DNA of 64,000 nucleotides, taken from Amorphoplanes digitatis. GTDB lineage: Bacteria > Actinomycetota > Actinomycetes > Mycobacteriales > Micromonosporaceae. Positions 58,729 to 64,000 of this stretch are shown piece by piece. Both the position numbers and the translations under genes were made by a program. The notes beneath the pieces are model-generated. The model saw only the letters and a program-made list of their open reading frames with translations. It was not told the DNA's origin and searched no databases. Location of the stretch: contig NZ_JACHNH010000001.1 in assembly GCF_014205335.1 (NCBI RefSeq), forward strand, positions 4,830,501 through 4,894,500. Reading direction: 5' to 3'. How positions within the stretch are numbered: position 1 is the stretch's first letter; every line of letters begins with the position of its first letter.

Positions 58729-60399
58729 ATGACCACGCAACCGCTGCACAAGAGGCGCAGAGTCGCGGCGGCAATCGCCGCGGCCGGCACCGTCCTCGTC
58801 GGCTCCCTAGCCGGCCTGGGCCCCTCGGCGTCGGTGGCCTCCAGCCACCGCGAGGCCCCGCTGATCGCCAGCGACCCGGCCGCCGACAACACCGACCTGT
58901 ACGCCTTCGTCAGCCCCGAACGCCCCGGCTACGTCAACCTCATCGCCAACTGGATCCCGTTCGAGGAACCGGACGGGGGCCCGAACTTCTACCCGTTCGC
59001 CACCGACGCCGCCTACAACATCAACGTGGACAGCGACGGCGACGCCAAGGCCGACGCGGTGTTCCGCTGGACGTTCAAGAACGTCGACAAGCGCGGCGGC
59101 AACACCTTCCTGTACAACAACGGCCCGGTCACCTCGTTCAACGACAAGAACCTGCTGTTCAAGCAGACCTACACGCTGGAGTCGTCGTTCGGCGGCGCGC
59201 CGTTCAAGACCCGGATCAAGGACGCGCCCGTCGCGCCGTCGCGGATCGGCGCCGCGTCGATGCCGGACTACCAGAAGCTGCGCGACGAGGCCACCGTCCA
59301 GCTGCAGGGCGGCTGGAAGCTCTTCGCCGGCCAGGCCGACGACCCGTTCTTCCTCGACCTGGAGGTCTTCGACCTGCTGTACGGCGGTGACCTGAGCGAG
59401 ACCGGCAACGACACGCTCGCCGGCTACAACGTCAACACCCTGGCGCTGCAGGTGCCGTTCAAGGACGTGGCGCTGGGCGGCGACGCCAAGCGCAACCCGG
59501 TGATCGGCGTCTGGACCACCACCGACCGCAACCGGGTACAGGTGACGGGTCAGAGCAACCCGAAGCTCACCGACGACCGCGTGCAGGTGTCGCGCCTGGG
59601 CAACCCGCTGGTCAACGAGGTGGTCGTGCCGGCGAACCTGAAGGACGCCTTCAATTCGATCTCGCCCGACAAGGACGCCGGCATCCCGGCCGTCGTCAAG
59701 CGGGTCACCGACCCCGAGCTGCCGAAGCTGATCGAGGGCATCTACGGCGTACCCGCGCCGGCCACCCCGCGCAACGACCTGGTCGAGATCTTCCTGACCG
59801 GTATCACCACCAAGGCCGGCGGCCCCATCAAGGCCGACCTGAACTCGCAGCTCAACAACAAGGACGTCGACCCGAAGCGGTTCCGCCCCTCGGAGATGCT
59901 GCGGCTCAACCTGGGCGTCCCGGTCACGGCCCAGCCGAAGCGGCTCGGCGTGCTCGCCGGTGACCTGCAGGGCTTCCCGAACGGGCGGCGACTGGGCGAC
60001 GACGCGCTCGACATCGCCTTGCAGGCCGTCGAGGGTGCCGCGCAGACCGGCAAGCTGGTCGACGCGCTCGCCGCGGGCGACAAGGTCGACAGCAACGACA
60101 ACGCCTTCGGCGGCGTCTTCCCGTACGTCGCGCTGCCGAACCAGGGCGCCGTCAACGCCCGCGCCGGCAACACCGCCGCCGCACCCGCGGCGCTGTCCGG
60201 CAGCGGCCCGGCGATCGAGAAGCCGGCGCCGGCGCTGAGCCCCGCCTCGGCGCAGGCCTCGGACGACCGCGGGATCTCCGCGCTGGTCCTGGCGTCCGTG
60301 ATCGGCGGAGGCGCCGTGCTGGCGCTGCTCACCGCGTCGTGGATGTGGCGCCGCCGGCGGGTCGTCCCGTCACACGGCGACGACACCCTCGTCCTCTGA
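58729..60399 (+). CDS. DUF4331 secreted, membrane-anchored protein
   Basis: A 556-residue protein with a ribosome-binding site GGGAGGACAGAG. A signal peptide (about 1-38) is followed at once by SSHREAPLIASDPAADNTDLYAFVSPERPGYVNL, the DUF4331 hallmark. The domain continues to about 480, then an Ala/Pro spacer and a C-terminal membrane segment (ALVLASVIGGGAVLALLTASW) with a basic tail RRRR. The biochemical role is unknown. It begins a three-gene run with a TPR protein and a NicO-type metal exporter, separated by a strong hairpin. Confidence 0.92.
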   Translation: MTTQPLHKRRRVAAAIAAAGTVLVGSLAGLGPSASVASSHREAPLIASDPAADNTDLYAFVSPERPGYVNLIANWIPFEEPDGGPNFYPFATDAAYNINVDSDGDAKADAVFRWTFKNVDKRGGNTFLYNNGPVTSFNDKNLLFKQTYTLESSFGGAPFKTRIKDAPVAPSRIGAASMPDYQKLRDEATVQLQGGWKLFAGQADDPFFLDLEVFDLLYGGDLSETGNDTLAGYNVNTLALQVPFKDVALGGDAKRNPVIGVWTTTDRNRVQVTGQSNPKLTDDRVQVSRLGNPLVNEVVVPANLKDAFNSISPDKDAGIPAVVKRVTDPELPKLIEGIYGVPAPATPRNDLVEIFLTGITTKAGGPIKADLNSQLNNKDVDPKRFRPSEMLRLNLGVPVTAQPKRLGVLAGDLQGFPNGRRLGDDALDIALQAVEGAAQTGKLVDALAAGDKVDSNDNAFGGVFPYVALPNQGAVNARAGNTAAAPAALSGSGPAIEKPAPALSPASAQASDDRGISALVLASVIGGGAVLALLTASWMWRRRRVVPSHGDDTLVL

Positions 60400-60410
60400 C
60401 CGACACCGAC

Positions 60411-60442
60411 TGCGGGGCGCGCCCACCCGGGCGCGCCCCGCA
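60411..60442 (+). terminator. Hairpin between DUF4331 and TPR genes
   Basis: TGCGGGGCGCGCCC pairs perfectly with GGGCGCGCCCCGCA around ACCC. The ribosome-binding site of the TPR gene (GGAAGGG, 60444-60450) starts 2 bases after the stem. It may lower readthrough or gate translation of the downstream genes. Confidence 0.75.
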
Positions 60443-60458
60443 CGGAAGGGAAGCTCCC

Positions 60459-61766
60459 ATGCGTCATCCAGTTCGGACGGTCCTGGTGGTGTCCGTCTCC
60501 GCGCTCGCCCTGCTCGCCACCGGCGCCGTCTTCGGCCTGCGGGAGCAGCCCGCCCCGGCACCGGCCGCCGCGCCCGCCCGGGTGCACACCGACCGTCTCG
60601 CCGACAGCATCGCCCGCGCACAGGACCGGCTCCGCACGCTGCCCCGCGACCACGAGACGTGGGCCGCGCTCGGGCTCGCCTACGTCGAGCAGGCCCGGAT
60701 CACCGCGGACCCCGGCCTGTACCCGAAGGCCGAGGGCGCGCTGCGCCGCTCGCTCGCGGTGCGCGGCAAGGACAACCCGGCGGCGCTGGCCGGCCTCGGC
60801 GCCCTCGCCAACGCCCGCCACGACTTCGCCGCCGCGCGCACGTTCGCCACTGACGCGCTGCGCGACAACCCCTACGACGCCTCCGCGTACGGCGTGCTGG
60901 CCGACGCGCACACCCAGCTCGGCGACGCGGCCGCCGCGACCGCCGCCGTCCAGCGCATGCTCGACCTGCGGCCCGGCCTGGCCGCATACGCCCGCGCCTC
61001 GTACGACCTGGAGCAGCGCGGCCGGCTCACCGAGGCGCGCGACCTGATGCGGCGGGCCCTGTACGCCGCCGTCGACCCCGCCGACATCGCGTTCTGCCGC
61101 GCCCAGCTCGGCGACCTGGCCCTCTTCTCCGGCGACCTGCCGGGCGCCACTGCCGAGTACACCGCCGGCCTCGCCGCGGACCCCGGGTACCAGCCGCTGC
61201 TGCGCGGCCGGGCCCGCGTCGCCGCCGCCGCGGGCGACCCGGCCGCGGCCCTCGCCGACGCCGCGGCCGTCGCGGCCCGCACGCCGACACCGGACACCCT
61301 GATGGAGTACGCCGAGCTGCTGCGCCTCGCCGGGCGTACCGCCGAGGCCGGCCGGCAGCTGACCCTCGCCGGCGCCGCGCACCGGATCTTCGTGGCCAAC
61401 GGCGGCCGCGACGACCTGACCGCGGCGCTGCTCGCGCTCGCCGCCGGCGACGCGGACGCCGCGGTGACGGCCGCCCGGGCCGAGTGGAAGCGCCGCCCGT
61501 TCGCCGAGGTCGCCGACGTGCTGGGCCGGGCACTGCACGCCGCCGGCCGCGACGCCGAGGCCCTGCCGTACGCCCGCCGCGCCGCCGAGCTCGGCCCCCG
61601 CAACGCCTCGTACGCCTACCACCTCGCGATCGTGTCGCTGAGCGCCGGCGACCGCGCGAAGGCCCGCGCGGAGCTGGTGCGGGTCCGCGACCTCAACCCC
61701 TACTTCTCCCCCGCCGACGGCCCGACGGCCGCCCGGGCGCTGTCCGCATTGGAGGCTCGGCCGTGA
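60459..61766 (+). CDS. Membrane-anchored TPR protein
   Basis: About 435 residues with an N-terminal membrane segment (VLVVSVSALALLATGAVFG), an Ala/Pro linker and tandem TPR-like helices from about residue 45 to the end: LPRDHETWAALGLAYVEQAR, NPAALAGLGALANARHDFAAA, NPYDASAYGVLADAHTQLGD, LGDLALFSGDLPGATAEYTAG, and more. TPR arrays hold protein partners, here probably the DUF4331 protein or the exporter. Its stop overlaps the GTG start of the next gene (GTGA), so it is coupled to the metal exporter. Confidence 0.88.
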   Translation: MRHPVRTVLVVSVSALALLATGAVFGLREQPAPAPAAAPARVHTDRLADSIARAQDRLRTLPRDHETWAALGLAYVEQARITADPGLYPKAEGALRRSLAVRGKDNPAALAGLGALANARHDFAAARTFATDALRDNPYDASAYGVLADAHTQLGDAAAATAAVQRMLDLRPGLAAYARASYDLEQRGRLTEARDLMRRALYAAVDPADIAFCRAQLGDLALFSGDLPGATAEYTAGLAADPGYQPLLRGRARVAAAAGDPAAALADAAAVAARTPTPDTLMEYAELLRLAGRTAEAGRQLTLAGAAHRIFVANGGRDDLTAALLALAAGDADAAVTAARAEWKRRPFAEVADVLGRALHAAGRDAEALPYARRAAELGPRNASYAYHLAIVSLSAGDRAKARAELVRVRDLNPYFSPADGPTAARALSALEARP

Positions 61767-63202
61767 GACGTCCGCTGGTGATCCTCGTGCTCGCGATTCT
61801 CGGGTTCGTCGCGTGGCCGGCCGCCGCGGCGAGCGCACACCCGCTGGGCAACTTCTCGGTCAACCGCTACGCGGGGCTGACCCTGTACCCCGACCGGGTC
61901 GACGCCGTGGTCGTCGCCGACCTCGCGGAGCTGCCGACCCTTCAGGACGCGCCGGCCTCCTGCGACGAGGCCGCGGCCGCGCTGGCCGTGACGGCCGGCG
62001 GCACCGGCCTGCGGTGGACCGTCGCGGACTCCTCGCTGGTGTACGCCGACGGCGCGGGCGGGCTGCGGACCAGCCGGCTGGAGTGCCGGCTCTCCGCGCC
62101 GGCCGCGCTCGGGCGCTCCACCGAGGTGACGGTGGTCAACTCCTTCCGCGACGACCGGATCGGCTGGCGCGAGCTCGCCGCCGCCGGGTCCGGCATCACG
62201 CTCACCGGCTCGTCGCTGCCGACGGCGAGCGTGAGCGACGAGCTGCGGGCGTACCCGAAGGACCTGCTCGCGTCGCCGTCGGACGTGCGCTCGGCCACGT
62301 TCACGGCCGCACCCGGCGCGGGCTCGGCGCCGGCGCCCGCAGCGGCGCGGTCGGCGTCCGGCGTCCGCCCGGCCGGGCTGACCGGGCCGCTCGCCGGTGC
62401 CGAGCAGTGGCTGGAGGACGCGGTCGGCGGCCGAGAGCTCACCCCGCTGGTCGGCCTGCTGGCGGTGCTGCTGGCGCTCGTGCTGGGCGCCGGCCACGCG
62501 GCGCTGCCCGGGCACGGCAAGACGGTGATGGCCGCCTACCTGGCGGGCAGCCGGGGCCGCACGCGCGACGCGGTGGCGGTCGGCGCGACCGTGACGCTGA
62601 CGCACACGGGCGGGGTGCTGCTGCTCGGGCTGCTGCTCACCACGGTCGCGGGCATAGCCGGTGAGGCGGTGCTGGGCTGGCTCGGCTTCGCCAGCGGCGC
62701 GCTGGTCACCGCGATCGGCGCGGGCGCCCTGGCCTCGGCGGTCCGCCGCCGGTTCCGCAAGCCGGCACCGCACGGCGACCACGCGCACGGCCACGACCAC
62801 AGCCACGGCCACGAGCACGGCCACTCACACGGACATGGGCACGGTCATTCGCATGGGCACGGACACTCGCACTCGCATGATCACGGGCCGGGTAAGTGGG
62901 GCATCGCCGGGCTGGGCATCGCCGGCGGGCTGGTGCCGAGCCCGTCCGCGCTGATCGTGCTGCTCGGCGCGGCGGCGCTCGGGCGTACCGTGTTCGGCGT
63001 CCTGCTGGTCATCGCCTACGGCCTGGGGATGGCCGCGACCCTGACCGCGGCGGGCCTGCTCCTGATCCGGCTGCGCGACCGCCTCGAGGGCCGCCTGCGG
63101 CTCTTCGACCGGTGGCGCTCCGTGGCGCCCTCGGCGACCGCGGCCCTGATCCTCCTGGTCGGGCTCGGCCTGGCCGGACGCGCCCTGGCCACTGTTGCCT
63201 GA
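61763..63202 (+). CDS. NicO family nickel/cobalt exporter-like protein with His-rich loop
   Basis: About 479 residues starting GTG after TTGGAGG. A signal-like N-terminus is followed by an external domain (HPLGNFSVNRYAGLTLYPDRV, about 25-200) and then six or so membrane segments (from about 230). These include GAGHAALPGHGKTVMAAYLAGSRGRTRDAV, the NicO core, and VTLTHTGGVLLLGLLL. Between spans is a 35-residue loop of alternating His-Gly/Ser (GHDHSHGHEHGHSHGHGHG), a metal-binding segment. It should move Ni or Co, perhaps also other divalent ions. It ends the DUF4331-TPR-NicO run. Confidence 0.9.
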   Translation: MRRPLVILVLAILGFVAWPAAAASAHPLGNFSVNRYAGLTLYPDRVDAVVVADLAELPTLQDAPASCDEAAAALAVTAGGTGLRWTVADSSLVYADGAGGLRTSRLECRLSAPAALGRSTEVTVVNSFRDDRIGWRELAAAGSGITLTGSSLPTASVSDELRAYPKDLLASPSDVRSATFTAAPGAGSAPAPAAARSASGVRPAGLTGPLAGAEQWLEDAVGGRELTPLVGLLAVLLALVLGAGHAALPGHGKTVMAAYLAGSRGRTRDAVAVGATVTLTHTGGVLLLGLLLTTVAGIAGEAVLGWLGFASGALVTAIGAGALASAVRRRFRKPAPHGDHAHGHDHSHGHEHGHSHGHGHGHSHGHGHSHSHDHGPGKWGIAGLGIAGGLVPSPSALIVLLGAAALGRTVFGVLLVIAYGLGMAATLTAAGLLLIRLRDRLEGRLRLFDRWRSVAPSATAALILLVGLGLAGRALATVA

Positions 63203-63215
63203 GGCCGGTCCGGCA

Positions 63216-63247
63216 GGGCTCCGCCGCCCCCGTGTGCGGCGGAGCCC
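63216..63247. terminator. Bidirectional hairpin after the NicO gene
   Basis: GGGCTCCGCCG pairs perfectly with CGGCGGAGCCC around a 10-base loop, between the NicO stop at 63202 and the convergent gene stop at 63273. Confidence 0.8.
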
Positions 63248-63272
63248 GCCGCGCGGGGAGGTCGTGCCGGGG

Positions 63273-63554
63273 TTACCTGCCCTGGTCGGACTGGAAGTGG
63301 CTGGCCGGGAAGTAGCCGGCCCGGAACTCCATGACCGGGGGCCGGGCCGGCGGTGGGCTGATCGCCGGAAGGCTGGCCGGGGCGGCGGCCGGGACGGCGG
63401 CGTGGCTCGGCGCGGGGTCGCCCTGGAAGACCGGCGCGAGCAGCTTGCCGAATATCATCAGCAGCGTCACCGCCCAGGCCCACCACGGCACGGTGGCGCC
63501 GGGGCCGAACAACTCGGAGACCACGGCATAAGCCGCGTCGAGGGCGAAGTCCAT
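63273..63554 (-). CDS. Small single-pass membrane protein
   Basis: A 93-residue protein with GGAAGGGAG before the ATG. It has one membrane segment (VPWWAWAVTLLMIFGKLLAPVF, about 22-43), an Ala/Pro linker, and a C-terminal MEFRAGYFPASHFQSD. The pattern of a short head, one span and a Pro-rich tail gives no function. It is divergent from the aminotransferase gene at the right edge. Confidence 0.75.
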   Translation of the reverse strand: MDFALDAAYAVVSELFGPGATVPWWAWAVTLLMIFGKLLAPVFQGDPAPSHAAVPAAAPASLPAISPPPARPPVMEFRAGYFPASHFQSDQGR

Positions 63555-63719
63555 ACCGCGGCTCCCTTCCGGAGGTCCGAATTGCGTCGTGGGCACTGAA
63601 GTGATCAGCGCCCCTGTCGATCGGCTGGCGCCGCCCGAACCTGAGGATTTTCGGCCGGGCCGGCGGAATCGGTCGTCCGGACGGGCGCCGAACCGCCGGT
63701 TCGTTGGTAGCGTCGCGCC

Positions 63720-64000
63720 ATGCCGACGGATTCCGGAGCCGACGACGTCATCGACCGCGACCGCCTCCGCGCCCTGACGGACCGCGAGCGGGCCACCTTC
63801 GCCGAGCGCAATCCCCGGTCGGCCGCCGAGTACGCGCGGGCCGGAAACCTCTTCGGCCGCACGCCGATGACCTGGATGAACAAGAACGCCGCCGGCTACC
63901 CGGTCTACCTCGACACCGCGCGCGGCGCCCGGCTGACCGACGTCGACGGGCACGAGTACATCGACTTCTGCCTCGGCGACACCGCGGCGATGGCCGGGCA
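63720..64000 (+). CDS. Class III aminotransferase (glutamate-1-semialdehyde aminomutase-like), N-terminal part
   Basis: The first 93 residues are visible before the right edge cuts the gene. FGRTPMTWMNKNAAGYPVYLDTARGARLTDVDGHEYIDFCLGDTAAMAGH matches, in pieces, the N-terminus of class III PLP-dependent aminotransferases and glutamate-1-semialdehyde aminomutases. The lysine and cofactor sites lie outside the window, so activity cannot be judged. TAGCGT ends 6 bases before the ATG and there is no ribosome-binding site, suggesting a leaderless transcript. Confidence 0.82.
   Translation, partial: MPTDSGADDVIDRDRLRALTDRERATFAERNPRSAAEYARAGNLFGRTPMTWMNKNAAGYPVYLDTARGARLTDVDGHEYIDFCLGDTAAMAG

Noticed and set aside
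59742..61838. Minus-strand open frame of 698 codons across the DUF4331 and TPR genes
   Set aside because: No motif, and it lies antisense to two well-supported genes.
1..64000. tRNA, rRNA, riboswitch, insertion sequence, attachment site or phage genes
   Set aside because: None could be recognised by reading; a covariance-model or transposase search would be needed to exclude them fully.

Overview
The window is very GC-rich DNA with gene styles typical of a filamentous actinomycete, most likely Micromonosporaceae (Actinoplanes-like); this is inferred from style, not a database match. Pointers are a coenzyme-F420 type oxidoreductase, a mycothiol-dependent-type enzyme, an XRE/DUF5753 regulator, a chaplin-like peptide, a Ser/Thr kinase, many secreted enzymes with CBM2 or CBM13 modules, frequent GTG starts and many apparently leaderless promoters. 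I see no rRNA, tRNA, insertion sequence, CRISPR array or phage genes.

Layout. 1-4.2 kb: two Stealth-type sugar-phosphate transferases and a GT4 glycosyltransferase, a cell-surface glycopolymer cluster running in from the left edge. 4.3-6.5 kb: a zinc-ribbon protein, an F420-type oxidoreductase and a short DUF2064 protein. 6.8-13.2 kb: a plant cell wall island: AA10 LPMO-CBM2, pectin methylesterase, pectate lyase and two divergent GH43 arabinan enzymes, with palindromic operators between them, including a perfect CebR-type box. 13.2-16.9 kb: methyltransferase, small protein, cyclophilin and a solute-binding/VWA protein. 17.0-25.3 kb: a galactoside operon (GH42, two permeases, lipoprotein, GH36) facing its LacI regulator over two palindromes. 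25.4-31.3 kb: anchored AbfB protein, another anchored protein, a chaplin-like peptide, and a GGDEF-EAL protein translationally coupled to a periplasmic binding protein.

31.3-38.1 kb is accessory: XRE regulator with a small partner, RibD-type reductase, STAS protein, and a stretch packed with tandem repeats of different unit lengths (about 52, 32, 8, 52 and 54 bp), ending in a secreted nuclease/lamin-tail protein whose N-terminus is itself a repeat. 38.2-40.8 kb: Ser/Thr kinase and a ThuA-like secreted protein.

40.8-53.4 kb looks like one catabolic locus: a Liv-type ABC importer (with a permease-ATPase fusion), a ThDP enzyme, an aldehyde dehydrogenase, an IclR regulator, a CaiB CoA-transferase, a short citryl-CoA-lyase-like protein with all three citrate-synthase catalytic residues, a quinate/shikimate-type dehydrogenase and a TetR regulator. 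The enzymes fit CoA activation, retro-aldol/Claisen cleavage, 2-oxoacid decarboxylation and aldehyde oxidation of an imported acid. I could not assign the substrate, and this is the best candidate for an undescribed system.

53.4-64 kb: a secreted beta-propeller-like protein, YtcJ-type amidohydrolase, CE4 deacetylase-CBM2, P1/S58 peptidase, a DUF4331-TPR-NicO metal cluster, a small membrane protein and the start of a class III aminotransferase cut by the right edge.
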